Source: Alopecurus myosuroides (lineage: Eukaryota; Streptophyta; Magnoliopsida; Poales; Poaceae). Taken from it: a stretch of DNA of 64,000 nt. The stretch spans positions 432,640,332 to 432,704,331 of the forward strand of contig CM054059.1 in assembly GCA_028641055.1 (NCBI GenBank), given 5' to 3'. How positions within the stretch are numbered: position 1 is the stretch's first letter; the number at the start of each line of letters is the position of its first letter. The position numbers and the translations under genes were made by a program. This document shows, one piece after another, positions 22,834 to 33,800 of this stretch. The notes under the pieces are model-generated. The model did not search any database. It saw only the letters and a program-made list of their open reading frames with translations, and had not been told where the DNA came from.

Positions 22834-23869
22834 TCAGAGAAGATCAAACCAACATACATAACCACAGTAAGGACCACGCATCGGCTCAACCAACATCTCA
22901 AGTAGGGCAACTCCTTCTAGTTGAGACTTCTTTAGCGCAGCTTGTTGCTTCCGAACGTCTTCCATATCAACTACAAACTTGAGCCTCAGTTGCTCTGATG
23001 CTGCTTTCGCCATCCTCATATCAGCAATTGTTCCGCGTACATTCACATCAAGCTGCAGTTCAAGCTCAGACTTTGAAAGACTTGATTCCACACGGGCCTT
23101 CTTTGACAAAGTATGATTTCCATTCTCCTGCATGACAACTTCACTATCATCCTCATCCTTTGAAGCAGATCGATACATCACCATTTTCTTGCTTGCCTAC
23201 CAAGCATGCAAAGAAAATAGATGAAAATAGCAGATGACAAGCATGTACAGAACATAGATGAAACTAGCAGATGACAAGCATGTATAAAAAATTGCAAAAA
23301 ACTAGCAGATTATAGTCAAAAAACGGTGTGTGTAATGAACTAGCAGATGAGAAGTATAGATGAAATAGCAGGTGTTAAGCATGTTAGGAAGATAGATGAC
23401 AAGCACATACAGAACATAGATGAAACTAGCAGATGACAAGCATGTACAAAAATAGATGAAAAATAGCAGGTGATAATCAAACAACGGTGTGTGCAATGAA
23501 CTAGCAGATGAGAAGCATAGATGGAATAGTAGGTGTCAAGCATGTGAGGAAGATAGATGGAAAACCATGTTGAAATAACAACGACATCTTTAATTACTAT
23601 AAGAGGATTTTACGGCCTTAATTAGCTTGTCAAAACGTCGTATAGTATGGAATAGAGGAAGTAGCGCAAAATATATGGCACCACACTGATCAAAAAATTC
23701 AACACACGATAAGAAAGCCGCACCCTAGTTGTTGTGATATCATGAAAGAATGTTGAGCTACCGTGTTAGGGAATAACCTGCAACACATCTCCTTCAGTGG
23801 CATCTGATTCCTCTTCAACATCATACACATGCATGTACTGAGATCCAGACTCTTGCTTCTTGGTCTTGG
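22834..23869 (-). pseudogene. spliced gene fragment of unknown function (acidic and coiled-coil)
   Basis: Two minus-strand coding blocks join in frame. Block 1 (23869-23778) reads KTKKQESGSQYMHVYDVEEE and ends at a CAG|GTTATT donor. Block 2 (23196-22834) begins after TTGGTAG with ASKKMVMYRSASKDEDD and continues with a charged, heptad-like region (SLSKSELELQLDVNVRG, MEDVRKQQAALKKSQLEG) to a stop at 22834. The 5' end is cut at a G/C run that borders gypsy 2, so the gene is incomplete. The intron contains short tandem repeats. The family was not recognised; it could be the tail of a nuclear protein captured by a transposon or the remnant of a host gene. Confidence 0.5.
23216..23566. repeat. tandem repeat in intron of the gene fragment (2 units of ~178 bp)
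   Basis: Two imperfect units, each made of shorter blocks: AGATGAAACTAGCAGATGAC, AAGCATGTA, AACGGTGTGTG(T/C)AATGAAC and TAGCAGATGAGAAG. Period is about 178 bp (23230 and 23407). Confidence 0.8.
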
Positions 23870-23959
23870 GGGGGGGGGGGGGGCGTCCAGTAGGGAATAA
23901 AATAGCCTTATTAGTATGAGTAAAGTAAATATAGCCTTATTAGTATGAGTAAAGTAAAT
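23870..23959. repeat. poly-G tract and perfect 29-bp direct duplication at a TE junction
   Basis: Fourteen G at 23870-23883, then two perfect copies of a 29-bp unit (ATAGCCTTATTAGTATGAGT and nine more bases) at 23902-23930 and 23931-23959. They lie between the cut gene fragment and the pol end of gypsy 2, where a 3' LTR should be. Confidence 0.9.
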
Positions 23960-23960
23960 C

Positions 23961-26900
23961 TAGGGATAAAATTTGCGGAGTTGTGCAACATTTCAAGGGT
24001 TGGAATAGATGCCTCCAGTCGTCGGATTCTTCAGTCGAAAGGCGCCACCTGGGATAACTTCGTGTATTATGAAGGGTCCTTCCCATGGTGGCTCGAGCTT
24101 GTGTCCTTCCTTCTGCTTGAGCTGTAGCACCAAATCTCGTACTGCGAAGGCTCTGTGGTGTATGCGGCGACTGTGATACTTTTGCAGCGACTGCTGGTAT
24201 ACTGTGGATCTTGCGAGTGCAATATCGCGCATTTCGTCGAGTGCGTCCATATCGTCTGCGAGTGCCCTGTTGGAGGTTTCTTCGCTGTAAGCAACGACCC
24301 GTGGGGCGCTGAACCTGACATCCTCGGGAAGGACTGCTTCAGCCCCGTATACCATGAAAAATGGTGTGTAGTTTGTGGATCGGTTTGGAGTTGTGCGGAG
24401 GCTCCATAGCACGGAGGGTAGCTCTTCTTCCCAATGTCCCGCTGCTGGGTGTAGGCGGTCGAGTAGACGTTTCTTGATGCCAGCCGAAACTAATCCGTTG
24501 GATTGTTCGACTTGGCGTTGGTTTGCGGATGAGAGACTGAAGCGAATTTGAAGACGATGCCCTTTTATTCACAGAACTGATGTGTTTCCTTTGCCGTTAA
24601 GTTGCTAGCATTGTCGGTAATGATGTCGTGTGGTACTCCAAATCTGCATACGATGGAGTTGAGGAATTTGACGGCGCATTGGGCGCTAGCCGAGGTTACT
24701 GGCATGGCTTTGATCCACTTGGTAAATTTGTCGACTGCGACCAGCAAGTGTGTGTATCCACCTGGTGTTGACTTGCGTAATGGTCCTACCATGTCCAGCC
24801 CCCATTGTGCAAAGGGCCAGGCGATGAGTGTCATATGTAATCCCGTAGCGGGTGCGTGTGGTTTTGGTGCGAATCGCTGGCAAGCGTTGCACCTGTCGAC
24901 CAGTTCCTTTGCGTCTCTAGCTGTTGTAAGCCAGTAGAATTCTGCTCGGAAACCTTTTCCCATGATTGCTTTCTAGCTAGCATGATGTTCACAATCTCCT
25001 TGGTGGATGTCTCGCAGTAATTCCTTGCCATCTTTGGGTGCTATGCATCGTTGCAGTATGCCTAAGATGCTCTGTTTGTACAGCTCGCCGTTGAGCACCC
25101 GAAAGGATTTGCCGTGTCTGATTATCTGTCGAGCCTCGCGAGGGTCTGCTGGGAGCTGTTTGGCGGACAAGTAGTCGAGGTATTTCTGCGTCCAGAGTGG
25201 CTCGACCAGAAAAACTTGTCGCGAAATATTATGAATGAGCTCGATAATAGCAATTTGCGGGCTGACCTCTGTTTCCAATGCTGCGGGTGCTCCTGCAGTT
25301 TTCTTAACTTTGGCTGATCGTCTAGTCATCCGCTCGAAATATGTCCCTGGCGGTATGGGTGTGTTTGTGGAACCCATGTTTGCCATCATGTCTACTTCTT
25401 CGTTGCTGGATCTCGCAATGTTCTTCAGCTCGCATCCTTTGAAACTTCCTTCGAGTAGGTTGTACATGTCACGATAGGCGACCATGTTCTCAGTGATAGC
25501 GTCGCACTCCTTCATTGTCTGTTGCACGATGAGATTGGAATCGCCGTAGATCATCAGTGGGGTGGCTCCGCACGCAACTGCCATCTTCATCCCATGCAAC
25601 AGGGCCTCATATTCTGCATCGTTGTTTGATGTTGGATCGTCGGGTGGGAAATCCAGTCGTAGGACGTACTGCAGCTTGTTTCCTCTTGGTGATATGAGGA
25701 CGATCCCAGCTCCTGCTCCTTTGTTTCTCTTGGATCCGTCGAAGTACATAATCCAGTTACTCGTGTATTCCGGCGGTCCGGGTGTTTGTAGTTCTGTCCA
25801 CTCGCTCAGAAACTCCACGAGTACCTGGGATTTCACGGAATTGCGCCCTGCATAAATGATGTCCCAAGCGCCCAGCTCGATGCTCCATTTTGCTATTCTT
25901 CCGGATGCCATTGGGTTGTTCATGATTGTACCGAGTGATGCATCATTAACCACTGTTATGGTATGTTCCTGGAAGTAATGCTTGAGTTTTTGAGCCGTGA
26001 GAACAACTCCATATGTGAGCTTCTGGTAGTGAGGATATCGTTGTTTGCACGGCGAGAGCACCTCACTGATGTAGTAGATCGGTCTTTGAACTCCATATGC
26101 ATTGCCCTCCTCAGGTCGTTCTACCACGATGGCCGTGCTGATGACCTGGTTTGTTGCGGCTAGGTATAGGTATAGTAGCTCCCTCTCTTATGGTGTTGCA
26201 AGAATGCGCCTGCTCTGCAAGGATTGTTTCAGGTCTGCGAATGCCTGCTTAGCTTCTGGTGTCCATTCGAACTTGTTCGTCTTCTTCAACAGCTTGTAGA
26301 AGGGTAACGCCTGCTCGCCCAATCGTGCAATAAATCTGCTCAAGGCGGCTAGTCGCCCTGCGAGTTGTTGGACTCCGCGTAGATTGGTTGGCTCCTTCAT
26401 TGTCAAGATTGCTTGTATCTTCTCCGGGTTGGCTTCGATTCCTCTGGCGGATACTAGGTACCCGAGAAGTTGCCCTGCTGGGACACCAAAGACGCATTTT
26501 GTCGGGTTGAGCTTAATCCTGCATGCGTTTAGAGCGTCAAATGTTTCTCTGATGTCCTCGAGGAGTGTATCCTCTACTCGAGTCTTGATGACGATGTCGT
26601 CAACGTACACTTGTACGTTCTTGCCAATGAGCTTGGCGAAGCATTTTTGCATCCAGCGCTGATATGTTGCGCCTGCGTTCTTGAGCCCGAAGGGCATTGT
26701 CGTGTAGCAGTACACACCGTGAGGTGTGATGAATGATGTCTTCTCCTTATCTTCCTGCTTCATCCGGATCTGATTGTATCCTGAGTAGGCGTCCAGGAAG
26801 GAGAGGCGTTGACAGCCTGCGTTGTAGTCCACGATCTGGTCGATTCGTGGGAGGGGAAAGTTATCCTTGGGGCAGTGCTTATTCAGCGACGTGTAGTCGA

Positions 26901-27129
26901 TGCACACTCGAAGGATGTTGGTGTTATTCTTTGGGACTAGCACCGGGTTTGCTAACCAAGTGGATATTTTGATCTCCCTGATGAATTTTGCTGCGAGCAA
27001 TCTGTTTACTTCTTCTCCAAGCGCTTTCTGCTTGGGTTCTGAGAACCGTCGAGTGGTCTTCTTGATGGGCTTTGCGTCTTTGTAGACTTCGAGTGAGTGC
27101 TCGGCGAACTCCCTGGGTATTCCTGGCAT
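23961..27129 (-). pseudogene. gypsy 2 pol: RT, RNase H, integrase (broken)
   Basis: RT (27129-26188) has VCIDYTSLNKHCPKD, DAYSGYNQI, PFGLKNAGATYQR and YVDD at 26607-26596. The next frame (26127-24973) holds the RT tail and RNase H (MYFDGSK, NDAEYEALLHG, YGDSNLIVQQ). The H2C2 region and integrase core lie at 25010-24565 (CNACQRFAPK, DMVGPL, TDNASNLT), and the C-terminal part at 24412-23993 (SLRTTPNRSTNYTPF, PPWEGPFII). Frames shift near 26150, 24968 and between 24565 and 24412. A TGA near 23993 is followed in frame by a normal-looking tail ending FYP and TAG, so pol originally ended near 23961. Not functional. Confidence 0.92.
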
Positions 27130-27192
27130 ATCTGAGGGCTGCCAGGCGAAAATTTCCTAGTACTCACGGAGGAGTTCGACGAGCGCGCTTTC

Positions 27193-30100
27193 CTATGCTG
27201 GCGATAGGGTAGTTGAAACCATCGCTGTTTTCGCAGAATCTGTCGGGTGCACCTGATGTTTTCGAGTGTCGCTGTTGGCGCTGAATTCCAACTCTGGCGC
27301 GTTTTTCTTTGTGAGGGGCATCACGGAATGATCAGTGGTCTTTGCTATCTCCTCCAGTTCTTCTTGCATCCCGAAAGATTTTGCGATCTCGTTGAACTCG
27401 ATGTCGCACTTGTTGGACTTCTGGAAATCTCCGTCGATGGTGATTACACCATATTCCCCGGGTAGCTTGAGCTTCAGGTACGCGTAATGTGGTACTGCCA
27501 TAAATCTTGCGAACGTTGTTCGACCAAGAATGGCGTGGTACTGTGAGGGCCAGTCGACTACTTCAAAGTCAAGGAATTCTCTTCTGTAATTGCGTCGATT
27601 GCCCAACACGACCTCTAGGTTGATTGTTCCAGTGGGCGGATCGCCTTTCTTGGAACTACCCCGTGGAAGGATGTTTCTGATTCCGCGAGTCCCTCTAGGT
27701 TCCTGTTCATCCGGCGGAGCGTATCCGCGTAGATGATGTTGATGCTGCTGCCTCCGTCCATAAATACGCGAGCCAGTTCGTAATTACCAATTTGCACCTG
27801 GATTACTAGGGTGGCGTGTCCTGGTCGATAGACTCGCGGGGGGTGGTCTTCCATGGAGAAGGTGATCGATTGGTCCGCCATCTTCAGGTACTCGGGTCTT
27901 GTCGGTGGGGTTTGCACAGCCATGCATAGCTGCCGCGTATTTGTCTTCTGAGCTCTGCGGGATGGGCAGACTTTTTGTATCATCCCTAACTGTCCAGCCG
28001 GGTTCGGGTACGCGTTAGCTCCGGCGTTTGGTGCGGGTGGCGCAGGTAGTGCGGCTAGCGCCATGTTTGGATTTCCTGGTGGAGGTAGGGGTTGTGGCGG
28101 CTGGAATCCTTGGTGTCCTCCTCCTGGAAGTGGCGGATAACTTTGATTAGCTGCTGATCTACTTTTCTTCGAGAATGCCTCGTGGATGTCGATGAACTTT
28201 TGGCAATCCTTGAGGAGGTGTGTTGCCTTAGTTTTGCCCGTGCGCTTATCTGTAAATAGATGTAGCGAGCAGTATGCGTCAAGGTCCTCCTCGGGAGTTT
28301 TGTCTTCAGCCTTCGGTTTCCATTCGCGACTTCCACGGCGTCCACCATCGCGGTTTCGCGTGAATTTAGCCGCTACCATCTCTCCCCGATCGTCGTGATC
28401 GTAGTATTTCCTCCTTTTCTTTCGACCATGGCGGTCGTCCGCGGGCGCAGGCGATGATGTCCTCTTGTTGCGCACCGAGTCTTCTCCATTAGCCCACCTG
28501 TCGGCTATGATCATCAGCTCCCCAATAGTCTTGGGTGCGGCTCATCCCAGCTCTTCCCTGAAAGCAGTTCGTCGGGCGCCTTTTGCGAAGGCCTCAACCG
28601 CTACTTCCTCCGAGATGTTTCCTGCGGTGTTCCTGAGCGTGGTTCATCGCTGGATGTACTCGCGAGTGGACTCGCCGCTCTTCTGTTTGCAGGCCCGCAG
28701 TTCTTCAATGGTTGCTGGTCTCTTGTAGGTGGCCTGGAAGTTCTTGCAGAAGTCGAAGTCAGATCGTCCCATGATGCGTAGCAGGAATTCGGTCTTGCTT
28801 CCAGTCAGCTACGTGCTGCTCCAACCAAGTGTAGGTTGAGGTACTGCATAGCCGTGTTCTTGTTCCCATATTGGCATTTTACTGTCGTGAGGTAGTCGTT
28901 TAACCACGACGAAGGTTCGAGTGAACCATCGTATGTTGTTACTTCTGTGCTGAGCTTGAATCTCCTGGGTAGAGGCGCTTCGCGGATGCTGCGGATGAAA
29001 AACAATGCGCCGCAGGTCTCGTCATCCGAAGAACCGGACGAGGAGCGAACGCGGTTCCTTGCTGCTCTCGCCTTGTCCACCCTATTTTGCGCGATATCTG
29101 ACCGCGCGTTGTATCCTGGTTGATCGCGATCAGTTTCCTTCCTTGGCTCCTTGCTGCGTTTTCGCGAGCGACTGCTGTGATGTCGCGAGCTTTTATTTCT
29201 CGGGCTACCTTCGCTGCTGCTTCGACTATCATCGTGTCGCCGAGCTTCATTTCCTCGACCGCGGTGAGGTGATTTGTCTCTTCTAGGCGAAGCGCTCCTA
29301 TGCTTGCGTGATCCCTCTTTCTCCTTTTCCTTCTCCTTCTCTTGCTGTTCGGCAGCCTTCCTGCGGTCATAGGAGGCAAGCCTTGCGGCTGCCATGCCTA
29401 ATCCCTTGCGCACTTGCTTGAATTGTTCCGCTCGAGGGTCATTTTCCCCCGGCTGATTCATTTGCATGTAGGTCGCTGCGGCTAGGACCGCGGCAGCAGG
29501 AGTCTGTGGGATGACGTTTCCTTCCTCGTCAACCCGCATAAGGGAAGGTCCGAGTGATCTGCTGATCCCGCCTAAAGACTCGGCGTCCATGGTCGCAGTT
29601 CTCGATGCGTGCCCCTTCCTTGCGGGTCGGTTTTCCGACGGAAGGTGTTAGGGACAGCTCGGCTCGGTGCTGACTTGATTCATCCGCCAATCTTCTCCGT
29701 CGGTCTAGATCTATCCGAGCTTCTTTAATCACGGTGGCCGCTCTCACTATGTGATAGTGGTAGGCGACCATGTCTTCGTGTGGGGCAGTGGCCGCAGGTG
29801 GCTTGCTCGTTCGGATGGCCTCTTTTGCTCGATCCCAAGCTTCACGTGAGACTCCGATTGTGGCGCGTTCTTCCGCGCTGTTTTCTCTTTCTGGGGGTTG
29901 TTCCGATCCTGCCATGCAGACCTGAGCCAGTCGTGGCTCGTGAGTCCTAGGCGTAGCTCGGAAAGCTTTCTGGACTTGAGAGGGTTCCTCTGTCGAGAGG
30001 GTATGGTAGTTGCTGGTGTTGAAGCGGATGGACTCGCCGCTTTTCTCCAGATAAGGGCGCGAGTCGACGGCTCCTGACTCAGATCCCGATTCTTCAGGGA

Positions 30101-30266
30101 AGTGGAGGATTCCGTCCTTGTTGGTGTAGAACTTCAAGCTCCCGAACATCAAGGTGACGCTCTTCTCCAGATTGCTGAATACCGGGCGTGATTCCGGCGA
30201 GTGAGGGTGACCACGACAGATCCGATCCGAATAGGGTTGGTCGGAGTCGAAGTCGAAGGTTTCCAA
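27193..30266 (-). pseudogene. gypsy 2 gag and aspartic protease (broken)
   Basis: The start METFDFDSDQPYSD at 30266 lies about 70 bp past the 5' LTR. The first frames (30266-29529, 29590-28805) are charged, with an RS/KE-rich stretch (EQQEKEKEKEKEGSRK) and the start of the retrotransposon gag domain (SLEPSSWLNDYLTT). Frame 28514-27615 continues gag with a Cys/His zinc-binding-like region (THLLKDCQKF) and the protease site VFMDGGSSINIIYAD; gypsy proteases of this group typically have D-G-G/S-S. Frame 27609-27193 is the protease-RT linker (YHAILGRTTFARF). Frames are displaced by several indels, so no intact protein. Confidence 0.85.
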
Positions 30267-30335
30267 CGCGAGTTGGATGATGAAGCCGAAGATGCCCGAG
30301 ATCCAGCGCCCGCCGTTCCCACAGACGGCGCCAAT

Positions 30336-30830
30336 TGTCGAATCTTTGATTCAACAAATCCCTCAGGTGAACCCATAGGGTTTCGAATAGGAGAACCCAT
30401 GAGCGCTGGTGACAATCGTCGGCTAGACAGGGGGCACGATTTATCCAGGTTCGGGGCCCTCGTAGAGGTAAAAACCCTTACTCCTGCCTCTGTCGATCTG
30501 TATTCTCGAATAGATCGGTTACAATGGTGGTTGCTCAAGTCGAGAGTATGATCTCGAGCTGAAGGCTTTGGTGGTGCAGTATTGCTTGGTCCTCTCCCGG
30601 TGGTTCTCCTGGCCTTATATAGGTGGCCAGGTCCCAAACCCTACCCGGAGAGGATTCGAACTCTAACCCTATGTTGGTTACAAGTTTCCTATCTTAGCCC
30701 GCAAGGCATTGCGGGTGGGCTTCAAGTGGGCCTTCCAGAATACTCCAAGGGCTTCCCTTCTTGGGCTTTAGCCTTGGGCCTAAGAAGGGGTATCCTTACT
30801 CGCAGGGTCGAGGTCCATCCCTTCGTCACA
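30336..30830 (-). repeat. 5' LTR of gypsy 2 (495 bp)
   Basis: On the minus strand it begins TGTGACGAAGGGATGG and ends GATTCGACA. Two bases further is a primer-site-like TGGCGCCGTCTGTGGGAA (about 30334-30317), common after LTRs of this group. A TATA box is at 30614-30622. The inner edge is less certain than the outer, since the inverted match is only TGT/ACA. Confidence 0.75.
30614..30622 (-). promoter_or_regulatory. TATA box in gypsy 2 LTR
   Basis: CCTATATAAGG on the minus strand, about 210 bp from the LTR start, in a GC-richer surround; the expected core promoter position. Confidence 0.6.
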
Positions 30831-33800
30831 TGGTCTACGCAAAAATTTGGCATCTTTCGAAGTACGTCTACTATATTTAAACAATTTAGTGCATTTGTAG
30901 ACATTTAACGGATACAATTCAAATTTAAACTCCAAGTGCTTGAAAAGCTCAAAAACATTGGATTAAAAAAATCATATTTGTGTTTTTGTTTTTATAGTTA
31001 AGAATTATACAGGAAAAATAAAACAATACCAAACATGAGAGGGCAAAGACTTGACCCCGGACAAGGAGTTTTTCGGTGTTTTAATTCCAAAAATTAATTA
31101 AAAAAACTCTGAAATTTTGCACGGTGACATCCTATGATCCGCGCAGGGCGTGGTAAAAATTTGACCAGGTTTCATTAAAGTTATGACATACATTGTTAAG
31201 AAATCCAACCATCTCGTAGGAAGAAACATGGTTTCGAGAGAGAACACGTCTAGTTTGCGACCGACTCTTTATCCGTTGGTATTGAATTTTTTGTACCCTC
31301 AAGAAAAACCATTACATGATCTACGTAAAAATTTGGCATCTTTCGGAGTACGTCTGCTATATTTAAAAAAATTAGTGCATTTGTAGAGATTTAACAGATA
31401 CAATTCAAATTTAAACTGCAAGTGCTTGAAAAGGTCAAAAACATTGGATAAAAAAATCATATTTGTGTTTTTGGTTTTATATTTAAGCATTATACAAGAA
31501 AAATAAAACAATGCGAAACATGAGAGGGACAAGACTCGACCCCGGACAAGGAGTTTTTCGGTGTTTTAATTCCAAAAATTAATTAAAAAAACTCTGAAAT
31601 TTTGCACGGTGTCATCCTATGATCCACGTATGGCGTGGTAAAAATTTGAGCAGGTTTCATTAAAGTTATGACATACATTGTTAATAAATCCAACTATCTC
31701 GTAGGAAGAAACGTGGTTTCGAGAGAGAACATGTATAGTTTGCGGCCGACTCTTTCTCTGTTGGTATTGAATTTCTTCTAGCTCAAGAAAAACCATTACA
31801 TGATCTACGTAAAAATTTGGCATCTTTTGGAGTACGTCTGCTATATTTAAAGAATTTAGTGCATTTGTAGACATTTAACGGATACAATTCAAATTTAAAC
31901 TGCAAATTCTTGAAAAGGTCGAAAACATTGGATTAAAAAAATCGTATTTGTGTTTTTAGTTTTATATTTAAGCATTATACAAGAATAATAAAATAATACC
32001 AAACATGAGAGGGCCAAGACTCGACCTCGGACCAGGAGTTTTTCGGTGTTTTAATTCCAAAAATTAATTAAAAAAACTCTGAAATTTTGCATGGTGTCGT
32101 CCTATGATCCGCCCAGGGCGTGGTAAAAATTTGAGCTGGTTTCATTAAAGTTATGACATACATTGTTAAGAAATCCAACCATCTCGTACGAAGAAACGTG
32201 GTGTCGAGAGAGATAATGTCTAGTTTGCGTCCGACTCTTTATCCGTTGGTATTGAATTTTTTTCTACCCTCAAGAAAAACCATTACATGGTCTACACAAA
32301 AATTTGGCATCTTTCCGAGTACGTCTGCTATATTTAAACAATTTTGTGCATTTGTAGACATTTAACGGATACAATTCAAATTGAAACTCCTTGTGCTTGA
32401 AAAGGTTGAAAACATTGGATTAAAAAAATCATATTTGTGTTTTTGGTTTTATAGTTAAGCATTATACAAGAAAAATAAAACAATGCCAAACATGAGAGGG
32501 CCAAGACTCGACCCCGGACAAGGAGTTTTTCGCTGTTTTAATTCCAAAAATTAATGAAAAAAACTCTGAAATTTTGCACGGTGACATCCTATGATCCGCA
32601 CAGGGCGTGGTAAAAATTTGAGCAGGTTTCATTAAAGTTCTGACATACATTGTTAAGAAATCCAACCATCTCGTAGGAAGAAACGTGGTTTTGAGAGAGA
32701 ACATGTCTAGTATGCGGCCGACTCTTTATCCGTTGGTATTGAATTTTTTCTACCCTCAAGAAAAACCATTGCATGATCTACGTAAAAATTTGGCATCTTT
32801 CGAAGTACGTCTGCTATATTTAAATAATTTAGTGCATTTGTAGACATTTAACGGATACAATTCAAATTTAAACGGAAAGTTCTTGAAAAGGTCGAAAACA
32901 TTGGATTAAAAAAATCATATTTGTGTTTTTGGTTTTATAGTTAAGCATTATACAAGAAAAATAAAACAATACCAAACGTGAGAGGGCCAAGACTCGACCC
33001 CGGACAAGGAGTTTTTCAGTGTTTTAATTCCAAAAATTAATTAAAAAACTCTAAAATTTTGCACGGTGACATCCAATGATCCGCGCAAGGCGTGGTAAAA
33101 ATTCGAGCAGGTTTCATTAAAGTTATGACATACATTGTTAAGAAATCCAACCATCTCGTAGGAAGAAACGTGGTTTCGAGAGAGAACATGTCTAGTTTGC
33201 GGCCGACTCTTTATCCGTTGGTATTGAATTTTTTCTACCCTCAAGAAAAACCATTACATGATCTACGTAAAAATTTGGCATCTTTCGGAGTACGTCTGCT
33301 ATATTTAAACAATTTAGTGCATTTGTAGACATTTAACAGATACAATTCAAATTTAAACTGCAAGTGCTTGAAAAGATCAAAAACATAGGATTAAAATAAA
33401 ATCATATTTGTGTTTTTGGTTTTTATATCTAAGCATTATACAAGAAAAAAAAAAACAATACCAAACATGATAGGGCCAAGACTCGACAACGGACAAGGAG
33501 TTTTTCGGTGTTTTAATTCCAAAAATTAATTAAAAAACTCTGAAAGTTTACACGGAGTCATCCTATGATCCGCGCAGGGCGTGGTAAAAATTTGAGCAGG
33601 TTTCATTAAAGTTATGACATACATTGTTAAGAAATCCAACCATCTCGTAGGAAGAAACATGGTCTCGTGAGAGAACATGTCTAGTTTGCGGCCGACTCTT
33701 TATCCGTTGGTATTGAATTTTTTTACCCTTAAGAAAAACCATTACATGATCTACGTAAAAATTTGGCATTTTTCGGAGTACGTCTGCTATATTGAAACAG

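Larger units (their letters stand above)
23960..30830 (-). mobile_element. Ty3/gypsy LTR retrotransposon 2, minus strand, 3' LTR missing
   Basis: Reads from a 5' LTR at 30830-30336 through primer site, gag, protease, RT, RNase H and integrase to about 23961. The outer edge of the LTR (TGTGACGAAGG on the minus strand) abuts array sequence at 30831, so the element went into the 485-bp array. No LTR is found after pol; the sequence passes into a 29-bp duplication and a G run. The 3' end, and whatever array lay beyond it, were therefore lost. Confidence 0.88.
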
